From assembly GCF_050753365.1 (NCBI RefSeq), contig NZ_JBLZFY010000002.1:62001-126000 (forward strand): a DNA stretch of 64,000 bases. Reading direction: 5' to 3'. A model generated the notes under the pieces. The model saw only the letters and a program-made list of their open reading frames with translations, was not told where the DNA came from and ran no database searches. The translations under genes and the position numbers were made by a program. Positions 18,286 to 28,651 of the stretch are shown piece by piece; the stretch's first letter is position 1; each line of letters opens with the position of its first letter. This stretch comes from Geminocystis sp050753365 (GTDB lineage Bacteria; Cyanobacteriota; Cyanobacteriia; Cyanobacteriales; Cyanobacteriaceae).

Positions 18286-18341
18286 ATTCCTCACACCCAC
18301 ATCGGATACTTTGATCCTTTATGATAAACAGTATATCCTTT

Positions 18342-19427
18342 TTAAAAAAGTTTGTCAAGGGGTAGCTGAAAATTAATTTTTAAATGACTATAAGCCTTAT
18401 CTGTCACGACTCTACCTCTTGGGGTGCGATGGACAAAGCCTATTTGCAGAAGATAAGGTTCATATACCTCCTCGATGGTTTTCGTATCTTCTCCCGTAGC
18501 GGCGGCAATGGCTTCTAATCCTACTGGTCCTCCTTTAAATTGTTCTATCATGGTGTTTAATACCAGTCTATCTGTCCAATCTAAGCCCAATTCATCGACA
18601 TTATACAAATCTAGGGCTTCTTTTGCTAACTCTTGAGTGATGGCGCATTGATGTTTTACCATCACATAATCCCTTACCCTTCGCAGTAAACGATTACTAA
18701 TTCTTGGTGTACCTCTTGACCTACTAGCTATTTCTTTCGCACCACCTCGATCGATTTCCACTTTTAAAATGGCGCTCGATCGAAGTATAATTTCCGTTAG
18801 ATCGTCTATCTCATAAAATTGTAACCGTTGAATTAAGCCAAATCGATCGCGCAAAGGTGAAGTCAAAGAGCCTATTTTTGTAGTCGCTCCGATGAGAGTA
18901 AAGGGAGATAAAGGAATACTGCGAATTTTGGTAGCTTGTCCCTTACCAATAGTTACATCCAAACGACCATCTTCCATGGCAGGATACAGTAGCTCTTCTG
19001 TCATACGATTAAGGCGATGAATCTCATCAATAAACAAAATATCCCCTGCTTGAAGGCTCACTAATAGCCCTGTAATATCCCTCGGACGCTCCAAAGCTGG
19101 TGCAGAGGTAATCTTGCAATTTACCCCCATTTCCTGAGCGAGAATTAAAGACATGGTAGTTTTACCTAACCCCGGAGGACCATATAATAGTATATGATCT
19201 AATGGTTCACCTCGTTTTTTAGCCGCCTCAATAGCAATGGAAATCACCCCTTTTAAGTCTTTTTGCCCGATATAATCTTGAAAACGATGGGGGCGAATTT
19301 TGTCTTCATTTTCTGTCATATCTTCCACTATTTGAGTGGGTAATAACAATTTTTTTTCCTCTTGATTTTCAGAAATTTTTTTGTTTTTTTGTTGTGGTAA
19401 ATTCGAGTTTGATCGTTTTATTGCCAT
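18342..19427 (-). CDS. ruvB: Holliday junction branch-migration helicase RuvB
   Basis: 361 aa. The AAA+ motor has HILLYGPPGLGKTTMSLILA (Walker A), ILFIDEIHRLNRMTEELLYP (Walker B), TLIGATTKIGSLTSPLRDRF (sensor and arginine finger) and a C-terminal winged helix around GFVHRTPRGRVVT. Together with RuvA it drives branch migration. The N-terminal ~35 residues before ENEDKIRPHRFQDYIGQ are a low-complexity extension typical of cyanobacterial RuvB. The gene stands alone. Confidence 0.95.
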   Translation of the reverse strand: MAIKRSNSNLPQQKNKKISENQEEKKLLLPTQIVEDMTENEDKIRPHRFQDYIGQKDLKGVISIAIEAAKKRGEPLDHILLYGPPGLGKTTMSLILAQEMGVNCKITSAPALERPRDITGLLVSLQAGDILFIDEIHRLNRMTEELLYPAMEDGRLDVTIGKGQATKIRSIPLSPFTLIGATTKIGSLTSPLRDRFGLIQRLQFYEIDDLTEIILRSSAILKVEIDRGGAKEIASRSRGTPRISNRLLRRVRDYVMVKHQCAITQELAKEALDLYNVDELGLDWTDRLVLNTMIEQFKGGPVGLEAIAAATGEDTKTIEEVYEPYLLQIGFVHRTPRGRVVTDKAYSHLKINFQLPLDKLF

Positions 19428-20049
19428 AATGAGAAATTGATTTTAAAAATAGTAACTTTTTGACAGTTTTTATAATAAATTAAGAGTAAATAAAAGCTAT
19501 AATCTTTATTCAATAAAAATTAAAATCTTATCTAAGATTATTTGATAAAGCACTTTTCCCTATCTTCATCAATATAGCAATCCTAAATCATTCGTGAGAA
19601 ATTGAAAATAAGTTTACCTTTTGTTTAAGCAGGGTTTTGTCAAAGTCGAGGTAAAATTACATTTTATTAGTTCAATTTATTGAACGAAAACTGTTAACTT
19701 TGTCATCATGGAAGGCGAATTATGTTAACTTTATCATCTTGCTAAGCTAAAACCATTATCCCAACGTGTAATAAATCGTGCAGCAATCAGCGAGGCATAT
19801 CAGCAATCTGACTTCTAATAGATACTGTTAAATAAATTTAACTCAATTTTAACGAAAAATATCAGAGTTTTTCATAACAATTTATTTTCTAATCAGAAAA
19901 AATGCCTAGATTTCTTACCAATTATAGTTTTTAATTAAACCAAATTTTGACAATGAAAACGCCCTCAAGTCTGAGGATATAACATTTTTATAACTTATAT
20001 AGGAATGCTATAATTTATCACAATCAAAGTAAAAGCACAAAAATTGTTA
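19428..20049. other. Intergenic region with a 16-bp palindrome shared elsewhere
   Basis: No gene was seen in about 620 bases. A perfect inverted repeat, GTTCAATTTATTGAAC (19670-19685; 7-bp arms, 2-base loop), recurs exactly at 57922-57937. Together with the duplicated 'GTTAACTTTRTCATC' strings near 19698 and 19723, this suggests accumulated repeat debris. Confidence 0.45.
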
Positions 20050-23000
20050 TTAATTTTCATTATTTTGCTGACAGAGAATTAAGTTAAGAATATTTAACTG
20101 GGATGAGGAAAAAATTTGTTTATCGGTGAATAATTTATATCTTAATAAGTTAAAGGTATAACTATTAAATAACAAAAAAGGAAATTCATGATAATATGAA
20201 CCAATAGGTAGAACATTTTGCAAGGGAAATATATATCTTAAATAAGTCTCTAAAATCGATCGAAAACTTTTGTCTTCATCTATTTTTCTTTCTGTTTCCT
20301 TCTCTAAATATTCCTTAATAATTTGAGGATGTATTAATATAAAGAAAGGAAAAGCATAATATTGATCAAATTGTTGACTTGTTTGTTGAATATATTTAGT
20401 CATTATATCATCATTATTCATCTTTTCTAAGAGTTCGATCGCACCGTGACTAGCAGTAATTAAATTATGATTAAATTTATCACTATTACTAATATATTTA
20501 AGTTTTACCAACAAATCTTTATAGATTTCTTTAATAACTTTCAATTCATAAGTTTCTTTAATTTTACGATTTTTTAAAGGAATAATTAACATATTCCCAC
20601 TAATAAAACTAGGCTCAATTTTGCCAATATTTAATAAACCATAAAGGTTATTTTTCACAGATTTAATAAATTTATCACTAAAAGATTCTCTGATATTTAG
20701 ATAAGAAGTAGGGTTATTTTTTTTATCATTTTCATCATTAGCTATCCATTTTAATAAAAAATCTGTCTTATCTAAAATATTTGTTAATTCTTCAGCTATT
20801 TCCTTTAAATATTGTGCCTTATAGTTAGTAGAATATTCTTTGTTTAATAAAGTAATTAAATTTTTCATTTTGGCGCTAAAAGTCTCACCAACTGAAGACA
20901 CAGATTTGCCACCAATAGGGATAATTAAATAATTATTGTTACCAATTTTCCCGTAACCATTAATTCTTGTCATAATCGAGGCTTTAAGTAAAATCAGCAT
21001 ATTGACAACGTTTAAAACCTTTTCTTGCAAAGATAATTGAGCAGATTCTTCATCATAAAAAATAGCTTCTTCCCATATATAAAAATACAAAAATTTATCT
21101 TTATTATCATTAGTATCAGTAACATCATTTTCTTTAAATTCACCTCTACCACGATAGATAACTTGGATAATTTCCATTAAATTTTGTTCAATATTGAAAC
21201 GAGGTATATCAACTAATATATGTCTTGATTTAGGAAAAGATAAACCTCGACTTCCTGAAGCCGTCATAAAGATAATTTTTGCTTGATTTTGAAATTGTTT
21301 TATTCTCTGTTTATCTTCTTCAGAGTTATTACTATGAATTTGTAAATAGTCTTTATCTTCGCTAAAGTCAGGATAAACTTTTTCTAATTGGGTAATGACA
21401 TCTCGGAGGCGATTTTTGTCTTGAATATAAACAATAATTTGTTGATTTTCAGGATTACTTAGAATAGATTTTATCTCATCGATAATTTTTGTTTGCAACT
21501 GCTTAATTATATCTTTCGTTTTTTCTTGATAAAGATTTTCTTTATATTTTTTAGCTTCAATCAAAATTTGATAATTAATGGTTAAACTTTGGGCAGGATA
21601 GGAGTTAGTATTAATAATTTGGGCGAGTTTTCCTTTAAAGTCAAAATTGGTGACGGATAGAGGTAAAATTTTCGAGGTGACTCCACGATAATATATTTTA
21701 TCAGGTTCGGTTTTATTATCTTTTAAGTGTTGATTAATTACTTGTTCATCCACGATCGAGGCATCGGCTATAATAATTTTAGGATTAAAACCATAACTAT
21801 TATTAGTCAGATTATATTTATCAAAAAAGCGATTAATTCCTGATAAAAATTCCACACCACTACTATCTCCAGTTATCTCATCAATCATGACAAAAAAGTG
21901 TTTAAATCTTTTCGCAATGGCAGTCATTTTTGAGTCGATAATTTTATTCTGTCTAGCATTATAAACGGATTCAAAAATTCGATCGAGATGTTTGAGAGTA
22001 TCATCATTTTCATTTAACTTTTTTAGAGATTGAATGGAAACAGAGACGACTAAATGACGGGTATTTTTAGCTTGGATGATAGCGGAAATTCCTTGACAAA
22101 GACTATTTAAAACTCCGACACTTTTATTTTCTGCATTTTGGTATGTATCTTGATATTGTTGCTGAATTTGGGAATTAATTTTGGGTTGAGGGGGAGTCGG
22201 ATTATTACCATCGATAAAGTTAACATTTTTGAGAGTAAATTTTTTTTGCCAGTCATCATTGTCAGCAGAAGTAAAATATTGAATCGTTGGTTTACCGCCA
22301 TTATTTTTAATTAAATTGGCATTACTATTGATAGCGACTAACTCTTGTTTTTCAATGTCATTAAACTTATTAATAATATCGAGATTAACTTGAGTGCGGG
22401 GGCTAATATATAAAAAGAGAAAACCATCGTTAAAATATTTCTCTAAAAATTTGACAATGGCGGTGGTTTTGCCGATACCGGGGTTGCCTGTCAGAAATAA
22501 GTAAGTGAGTTTCTCTTGATTCAAGGCTTGGGTAATAAGATGACTATGGGCATTTCTTAGAGTAAGATTGGGAGGAAGTTGTAGAGTAGTTGCTAATTCG
22601 GGAGAAATTGGTTCGATCGAGTTAACAAATTCTGTTATCTTTTCTGTATGAGAAATTGACTTGATGTAAGGTTTTGCAGAGGGGGAGAGATTAAACAGAT
22701 TGTTAATAAAACTTTTGCCATCGAGAAAACTTTTTCTAGCATTATATTTAATCACCTCGACAATATTGCTTTTCGCCTCCGAGATGTCTTTTTTAAGATG
22801 TTGACGATAAATTTTTTGACAAGTTTCCAGTAAGTTAATGTTATCGGGAGTAACGGTAATAGCATTTACACTTCTGTCGCTATAACCCATAATATTGATT
22901 TGTTTAATATCAGTATCGGCATTGATGATTTTATGTCGAGATAAAAATTGATAGAAACTATAACCATAACTACCAGCTTGAATTAGTTTTATCGTTTCTT

Positions 23001-23736
23001 TATCCTGTCTTTTGAAGCCTTGATAATATTTAGTTAAGTCGTTAGTAAAATCGATTCCTAAATTATCCCCTTTTTCCCCCGTATCTATATTTAATGCTGA
23101 AAATACACTTTTCGATCGTAAATAATTAACTTCCGTCAGCAAAATTTGCTTCCAGTTTTCGATGTCTTGTAAATCCTTAACATCCTGAAAAGACTTAACC
23201 GAAAAAATAGATAAATCCACCACTAAAAGATAATATTTTTGTCGGCGTTTAATCAGGATGAGAGTATCAGCGCGTAAAAACTCCCCTTCCTTCAGGTATC
23301 TATCAATATCTATTTCCATTTCACCCAACTGAGAGAGAATCAAAGAGAAATTTTCTTTTTCGCTTTTATGTTTAACGATACTAAAGCTACTTTCCTCCAC
23401 AAAATTACACTGACAATAAACAATACCTAAACGATGATAGTTTTGATTATCCACAATAGTATCGACATATTCTCGAAACAAATTAAAACCCGACAAGAAA
23501 CCCTTTTGCAATAGCATCAATATCCAATCTTTGATAATCTGTTTATCCTTAGTATCAATAACTTTAGAATCTTCAAGGATTTTTGTTTCAATTTTACTAA
23601 GATTGATTTTTTCTAAGTCATCTTGATAGATATTTTTAAAATTATGCTTAATCTTTTCCTGATTAATAAAGGAAAGGATACCTATATTAAATCCGATTTC
23701 AAATAATCTGCCGAAGTTTGCTGAAGTTTTATCCAT
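20050..23736 (-). CDS. Uncharacterised 1228-aa NTPase/helicase-like protein
   Basis: I do not recognise the family. A P-loop is plain: YLFLTGNPGIGKTTAIVKFL (~415). An acidic box, FFVMIDEITGDSSG (~612), follows. Near 815-860, IIFMTASGSRGLSFPKSR...MEIIQVIYRGRGEF resembles motifs V and VI of superfamily II helicases, with the arginine finger in YRGRG. N-terminal LRADTLILIKRRQKYYLLVVDLS (~154-177) has the strand pattern of a PD-(D/E)XK nuclease core, but with Ser where Lys is expected. The C-terminal 350 residues are unassigned. It is on the same strand as the 1055-aa orphan and a MntA/HepT pair, which suggests a multi-gene defence locus (inference). Confidence 0.7.
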   Translation of the reverse strand: MDKTSANFGRLFEIGFNIGILSFINQEKIKHNFKNIYQDDLEKINLSKIETKILEDSKVIDTKDKQIIKDWILMLLQKGFLSGFNLFREYVDTIVDNQNYHRLGIVYCQCNFVEESSFSIVKHKSEKENFSLILSQLGEMEIDIDRYLKEGEFLRADTLILIKRRQKYYLLVVDLSIFSVKSFQDVKDLQDIENWKQILLTEVNYLRSKSVFSALNIDTGEKGDNLGIDFTNDLTKYYQGFKRQDKETIKLIQAGSYGYSFYQFLSRHKIINADTDIKQINIMGYSDRSVNAITVTPDNINLLETCQKIYRQHLKKDISEAKSNIVEVIKYNARKSFLDGKSFINNLFNLSPSAKPYIKSISHTEKITEFVNSIEPISPELATTLQLPPNLTLRNAHSHLITQALNQEKLTYLFLTGNPGIGKTTAIVKFLEKYFNDGFLFLYISPRTQVNLDIINKFNDIEKQELVAINSNANLIKNNGGKPTIQYFTSADNDDWQKKFTLKNVNFIDGNNPTPPQPKINSQIQQQYQDTYQNAENKSVGVLNSLCQGISAIIQAKNTRHLVVSVSIQSLKKLNENDDTLKHLDRIFESVYNARQNKIIDSKMTAIAKRFKHFFVMIDEITGDSSGVEFLSGINRFFDKYNLTNNSYGFNPKIIIADASIVDEQVINQHLKDNKTEPDKIYYRGVTSKILPLSVTNFDFKGKLAQIINTNSYPAQSLTINYQILIEAKKYKENLYQEKTKDIIKQLQTKIIDEIKSILSNPENQQIIVYIQDKNRLRDVITQLEKVYPDFSEDKDYLQIHSNNSEEDKQRIKQFQNQAKIIFMTASGSRGLSFPKSRHILVDIPRFNIEQNLMEIIQVIYRGRGEFKENDVTDTNDNKDKFLYFYIWEEAIFYDEESAQLSLQEKVLNVVNMLILLKASIMTRINGYGKIGNNNYLIIPIGGKSVSSVGETFSAKMKNLITLLNKEYSTNYKAQYLKEIAEELTNILDKTDFLLKWIANDENDKKNNPTSYLNIRESFSDKFIKSVKNNLYGLLNIGKIEPSFISGNMLIIPLKNRKIKETYELKVIKEIYKDLLVKLKYISNSDKFNHNLITASHGAIELLEKMNNDDIMTKYIQQTSQQFDQYYAFPFFILIHPQIIKEYLEKETERKIDEDKSFRSILETYLRYIFPLQNVLPIGSYYHEFPFLLFNSYTFNLLRYKLFTDKQIFSSSQLNILNLILCQQNNEN

Positions 23737-23744
23737 TGTCGTTG

Positions 23745-24720
23745 TTATCGTTTCTTTATCTTGTCTTTTCCTGTCTTGATAATATTTACTTGTTAGTCAA
23801 ATGCCTTCCTTTAACTTTTCTCCTCTCTATCTATATTTAATCCCTAAAAGACAAATTTCGATCGAGATACCTAATCACCATATTTTTTATCCCCTCCAAG
23901 ACACACAGATTTTCTCCTTTATCTATATTTAATCCCTAACAGACAAATTTCGATCGAGATACCTAATCACCATATTTTTTATCTCCCCAAGACACACAGA
24001 TTTTCTCCTTTATCTATATTTAATCCCGAAAAGACAAATTTCGATCGAGATACTCTATCACCATATTTTTTATCCCCCCCCCAAGACACACAGATTTTCT
24101 CCTTTATCTATATTTAATCCCGAAAAGACAAATTTCGATCGAGATACCTAATCACCATATTTTTTATCCCTTCCCAAGACACACAGATTTTCTCCTTTAT
24201 CTATATTTAATCCCGAAAAGACAAATTTCGATCGAGATACTCTATCACTTGTTTTTTTATCCCCCCAAGACACACAGATTTTCTCCTCTATCTATATTTA
24301 ATCCCTAAAAGCCAAATTTCGATCGAGATACCTAATCACCATATTTTTTATCCCTTCCCAAGACACACAGATTTTCTCCTTTATCTATATTTAATCCCTA
24401 ACAGACAAATTTCGATCGAGATACCTAATCACCATATTTTTTATCCCTTCCCAAGACACACAGATTTTCTCCTTTATCTATATTTAATCCCTAACAGACA
24501 AATTTCGATCGAGATACCTAATCACCATATTTTTTATCCCTTCCCAAGACAGACAGATTTTCTCCTTTATCTATATTTAATCCCTAAAAGACAAATTTCG
24601 ATCGAGATACTCTATCACCATATTTTTTATCCCCCCAAGACAGACAGATTTTCTCCTTTATCTATATTTAATCCCTAAAAGCCAAATTTCGATCGAGATA
24701 CCCTATCACTTGTTTTTTAT
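23745..24720. repeat. ~92-bp tandem array of 10 units, derived from the adjacent gene
   Basis: Ten units begin near 23826, 23918, 24009, 24104, 24197, 24288, 24381, 24474, 24567 and 24658. Each contains TATCTATATTTAATCC, then ACAAATTTCGATCGAGATAC, CACCATATTTTTTATCC and CACAGATTTTCTCC. Units differ by point changes and C-run length. The first unit and its left flank (23747-23870) align with 22989-23125 inside the 1228-aa gene: ATCGTTTCTTTATC, CTTGATAATATTTA and TATCTATATTTAAT recur in the same order. The array therefore seems to have grown from a partial duplication of that gene. Confidence 0.85.
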
Positions 24721-24761
24721 CGTCTCATAATTGAAGGCTTTTTTCAATCAAATAACATCAA

Positions 24762-25094
24762 CTAATTATCAGAAAGTAAATCATTCACTTTTTGTTTTAA
24801 AATTGGTAAATTATTTTCAATTACTAACCAAACTCTATTTATATTTACAAGTTGATAATCATGTATTAAAACATCTCTAAAACCAGCCATTTCTCTCCAT
24901 TTTATTTCTGGGTTATTATCTCTTAATTCTTGTGATAATCTTTTCGTTGCTTCACCAATAATTTCAAAATTACGAATGACAGCATCTTGAATAATTGAAC
25001 TTTTCTCAAACATTGCTTTTCCTTCAACTGTATAAGAATCTATTTTTTCTATACATTCTTTTATATGAGTTAAATAAAGTTTATCGTCTTTCAT
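24762..25094 (-). CDS. HepT-like HEPN ribonuclease toxin
   Basis: About 110 aa from the Met in MKDDKLYLTHIKECIEKID. This start gives a 4-base ATGA overlap with the upstream nucleotidyltransferase gene and matches family length. The helical HEPN domain has FRDVLIHDY, fitting the RX4HXY active site (Arg and His for RNA cleavage, Tyr as AMP acceptor). The partner antitoxin is MntA-like. It lies between the two giant genes of this locus. Confidence 0.88.
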   Translation of the reverse strand: MKDDKLYLTHIKECIEKIDSYTVEGKAMFEKSSIIQDAVIRNFEIIGEATKRLSQELRDNNPEIKWREMAGFRDVLIHDYQLVNINRVWLVIENNLPILKQKVNDLLSDN

Positions 25095-25384
25095 AATCTT
25101 ACTGCTGATTCCAATATTTCTTTTTTTATCATTGAGTGAAGACAATTTTCTTCTACAATATCCACTGAATAACCTAATAAATCCTCTAAGGATTGTTTAA
25201 ATTCTATTAACTCTAATAAACTACACTCATCAGGTAATTCTACTAAAAAATCTATATCACTATCTGAATGAAAATTTTTCTTTGCTACCGAGCCAAAAAT
25301 TCTAATATTTTCGGCTTTATATTTTAAAGCTATGGCTTTAATTCCTTCTTGTTTGTCTATAATAACTTGCGATTGATTCATCAT
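25091..25384 (-). CDS. MntA-like nucleotidyltransferase antitoxin
   Basis: About 97 aa starting at MMNQSQVIIDKQEGIKAIAL. Upstream in-frame codons to 25438 add residues unlike the family. A minimal nucleotidyltransferase fold is shown by IRIFGSVAKKNFHSDSDIDF, which fits GSX10DXD exactly. Known MntA proteins AMPylate the tyrosine of HepT to block it. It precedes and overlaps the toxin gene. Confidence 0.87.
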   Translation of the reverse strand: MMNQSQVIIDKQEGIKAIALKYKAENIRIFGSVAKKNFHSDSDIDFLVELPDECSLLELIEFKQSLEDLLGYSVDIVEENCLHSMIKKEILESAVRL

Positions 25385-25483
25385 ATTTTTTCTAGTTTTA
25401 TTAGAACTTTTTAAGTTTAATTGTGGAATAAAAATCACTTTATGATTTATTCCTAATTCCTAAAATTTTTCTCTAAATTTGAC

Positions 25484-28400
25484 TTAAAATAAAGCACGTT
25501 TCACATCAGAGAGAAAGGCAAGAAGATTAAATTCTGTTTTGTTATTAAAAGGTAAAATACTGTCTTTGCCGATCGATGATTCGCCAATAATACTTTCGTA
25601 GGGATTAAGTTTTAAGCTGATACCACTACTTTTATATTGTTCATATCGAGAAAAATGGAATAAAGTAAGGTATTGCAAAATATCATCCTTGAGATTGTTG
25701 TCTTCTTTATCGTAAATCAAACCTTGAGTAATATCTTGGTTATCTAATATTCCCTGATAGGTATTGAGTAAAGTGGAATAAGACATCACCCCTCGATAAT
25801 TTCTTTCTTCGGTTTTCCCGACAGATAAGCCATTGAATAAGTTGAAGAAGACGACAGATTTTTGGGATTCATCTTCAAATAAGTTGCCTAAGTCTTCGGT
25901 ATTTTGAATATAAAAAGAGTTGGGAGGGTTGGTTTTATATTTTAAGGAAACAACATAATATTTATCGAAGAAAATGGGATAAATGCGAATATCTTTTTTT
26001 TCGTTTTCTCCTTCCCCTTTCATCTTTTTCAATATTGCCTTTGACATGAAATATAAATCCTTGTCTTCATGGGTAACGTTGAGGTTACTCGAATAAGGAG
26101 ATTTTGCGATGTAAAGAAAATGACGAAATCCCTTTTTATATAATCTTTCTACTTCTTCAACTAAAATAGTCGGATTTTGATACATATCCTCTTTATTATA
26201 GTTCTCATTAAAAGTTTGGTCATTTCTTACCGTGACTTTATTGCCTTCTTTCATGATGCGGATAGTTTCACCATATAAATTAGTGAGGCGGTTTCCTGTG
26301 TTTCCATCTTTACCGTTAACATCAGCTTCTCGACTGGAAACAATGATTAAAGCCAATTTCTCTAATTTGGGTTGATAGTTAGTCTTGCTAATCGTAAAAC
26401 TTTTGGGTAAAACGGAATATAAAGAAGTTAAACCATTTCTTAAACGATAACCTCTACCTTTTTCTGTGATTTCTAATCCTTGCGCATTGGCTAAATGTTT
26501 CTTTCTTAATAAATGAGCGAGAATTTTTGAGTACGATCGAATAAAATATTCTTCATTATAGGGTAAATCCTTATCTTTAATATGTAAGCGCATAATGGGA
26601 ATAAAAATCTTTTTCGATACCGATTCTAAAATAACCTCCATGGCAAGATAAATTAATAAGGCAAAGACAAAACGATAGACAAAGGCTTTGGGTGACTTAT
26701 AATCCTCAAAAATAATTTTAGTTTTTTTTCTAGGATTATTTGCCGAAATACCAACATTAGAAAGATGGAGATGATTATAAACAATAAGAATTAAACTATT
26801 TTCATTTTTCTCATCATTTTCATTTGTCTCATCACTTTCATTTTTTACAAAAGAATCTTGATATAATGTCGCAACATTTTTATCTAATATAGGTACAAAT
26901 AAAATTGGTAAAGCCTTAATGTTAGTCAAATTATAAGCCAGTTTCAGGGTTTGACTTTTCTCAGTGTCATAATAACGAATATCCTCAATAGTAAAACTGA
27001 CAGGTAAATGGTATAAATAATCATCACTGGCAATGGCTTCCCCGATGACTAAGTATTTTAAGCAATCCTTCGTCTTTATCGATTGACGGAAAAAGTTATT
27101 ATCACTACTGGTATTAATCGTCTCGACATCGGTTTCTAAAATGTTTTTACGGATGCCAATTTGTAAACTGTAGGGATAAGAAGGAATCTGAGATTTATAT
27201 GTTAAAAATTTCTTTAATAAGTTTACTAATTTTTCAATTTTATCTTTCACCTTAATTGTACCAATCTTTTCATAGATAGTATTGAAAATCTCTTTTTTCT
27301 TTTCGTCATCATTTTCTTGTAAAACTTTCATCACATCATTTTCCCAAAATTCCATGGGATTATATGCCAACTCATCATCATTATCAGAATCTGACACTTC
27401 TGCATCAAGACAAGAAGCAAAAATAAAGGTAAACAATAAAGCGATGCGTAAAATTTTTCTTTTACCCGTATCACCCTTCTTTAATTCTTCCTTGTGTTGA
27501 CTACTATAGGGATTAAGTAAATTTAGATAATATTCAAAACTAGAATTTGTTTCCTCTCCTTGATTTTTTACTTCTCCATTTAACTTAAGTTTTAAGGCAA
27601 AACTAAAAGATTTTTCTCCTTTAATTTCGTTGCTACTTTCGCCTAAATATCCTTCGATGATGGGAATAACTGGTAATTTATCATAAGCATCTCCCCTTGC
27701 GAATAAATCCTTATAATTGAGTTGGAAACCTTCATAATTAGCTTGATAATCAGTATCACTTTTGTTGTTATCATTCAAATAATCTTCTAATAATTTGATT
27801 CGCCGAATTAAGTCTTCTAAATAAATAGATTCAGATTGTTTTCTCACATATTCCTGTTGCAAAATATATCGTAAATAATGAATTTGTGCCTCTTTTTTAA
27901 GCCTAGCAACAGTTTCATTTTTGATTAAGTCAATTAAGTTTTTTATTTCCGATTTTTCATTATTTCTTCGATTTTGCTTATAGTTAATAAAATCCTCTAA
28001 TTTTTCTTCTAAAGTTTCTCTAGCATCAGAGTCAAGATTACTAAATTTTGTTTTAACATATGTCTCTAAACTTTTCTTAATTTCCGCTTCAAATTCGTTA
28101 ATTTTACTGACGTTAATGGTTAATCTATGAAGTTTTAAGATAGATTTATCTCCATTTTTATCAGGTATTTTAGGCAAACTTAATTCTTGTTTTTTTATCT
28201 CATTAATATCATTAAAATTAAATTTAAAACCTCTCACTTTATTATCTTTTGGGTTAATTATCTCCTCTGATTTCCACTTATTTATATCTGTCAATAAGTT
28301 TTGAATAATTGAATCTAATAATGAAGGATTATTATTTTGCGTTAATAACAATAATTCTCGTAGCTTATCTCTGATTTGTCTAATTTTTTCGGGAAATTTA

Positions 28401-28651
28401 TCGATACTTTTACTACTAAAATTAACACTAACAACTCGATCGAACTTATCACAATCTGCGGGTAATTGTATTTGATCCGATAAAGCTATATTATAGGCGA
28501 TCGAGTCCATATCAATCTTTAATCTTTTGTTATCCTCAGAAAACTGAAAAGGATTAGTAACCTTATCTAAATGCTCTAAAATTTGGTCAAATAACAGACT
28601 ATAATCAACAGTTGTTAATGAAGAATCTTCCTCTCTTAAACGATTAACCAT
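25484..28651 (-). CDS. Uncharacterised 1055-aa protein beside the helicase-like gene
   Basis: No family is recognised. Residues ~1-330 are mostly charged helices with coiled-coil character (FEAEIKKSLETYV, EEKLEDFINYKQNRRNN). A hydrophobic stretch, RKILRIALLFTFIFASCLDAE (~400), and another, FVYRFVFALLIYLAMEVILES (~660), may be buried helices rather than membrane spans. The C-terminal third alternates strands and helices: KLALIIVSSREADV, GFRHFLYIAKSPYSS, KSVVFFNLFNGLSVG, then YLTLFHFSRYEQYK. This is loosely reminiscent of RNase H-fold/PIWI-type domains, but no catalytic set can be confirmed. It likely works with the 1228-aa protein. Confidence 0.65.
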   Translation of the reverse strand: MVNRLREEDSSLTTVDYSLLFDQILEHLDKVTNPFQFSEDNKRLKIDMDSIAYNIALSDQIQLPADCDKFDRVVSVNFSSKSIDKFPEKIRQIRDKLRELLLLTQNNNPSLLDSIIQNLLTDINKWKSEEIINPKDNKVRGFKFNFNDINEIKKQELSLPKIPDKNGDKSILKLHRLTINVSKINEFEAEIKKSLETYVKTKFSNLDSDARETLEEKLEDFINYKQNRRNNEKSEIKNLIDLIKNETVARLKKEAQIHYLRYILQQEYVRKQSESIYLEDLIRRIKLLEDYLNDNNKSDTDYQANYEGFQLNYKDLFARGDAYDKLPVIPIIEGYLGESSNEIKGEKSFSFALKLKLNGEVKNQGEETNSSFEYYLNLLNPYSSQHKEELKKGDTGKRKILRIALLFTFIFASCLDAEVSDSDNDDELAYNPMEFWENDVMKVLQENDDEKKKEIFNTIYEKIGTIKVKDKIEKLVNLLKKFLTYKSQIPSYPYSLQIGIRKNILETDVETINTSSDNNFFRQSIKTKDCLKYLVIGEAIASDDYLYHLPVSFTIEDIRYYDTEKSQTLKLAYNLTNIKALPILFVPILDKNVATLYQDSFVKNESDETNENDEKNENSLILIVYNHLHLSNVGISANNPRKKTKIIFEDYKSPKAFVYRFVFALLIYLAMEVILESVSKKIFIPIMRLHIKDKDLPYNEEYFIRSYSKILAHLLRKKHLANAQGLEITEKGRGYRLRNGLTSLYSVLPKSFTISKTNYQPKLEKLALIIVSSREADVNGKDGNTGNRLTNLYGETIRIMKEGNKVTVRNDQTFNENYNKEDMYQNPTILVEEVERLYKKGFRHFLYIAKSPYSSNLNVTHEDKDLYFMSKAILKKMKGEGENEKKDIRIYPIFFDKYYVVSLKYKTNPPNSFYIQNTEDLGNLFEDESQKSVVFFNLFNGLSVGKTEERNYRGVMSYSTLLNTYQGILDNQDITQGLIYDKEDNNLKDDILQYLTLFHFSRYEQYKSSGISLKLNPYESIIGESSIGKDSILPFNNKTEFNLLAFLSDVKRALF

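Noticed and set aside
20050..23736. Firm call as a Hachiman or DISARM helicase
   Set aside because: Helicase motifs are partial and the neighbouring genes do not match those systems.
23745..24720. CRISPR array
   Set aside because: Units are continuous tandem copies without unique spacers.
25484..28651. Firm call as a PIWI/Argonaute protein
   Set aside because: Only a vague strand-helix resemblance in the C-terminal third. No catalytic tetrad or MID motif could be identified.
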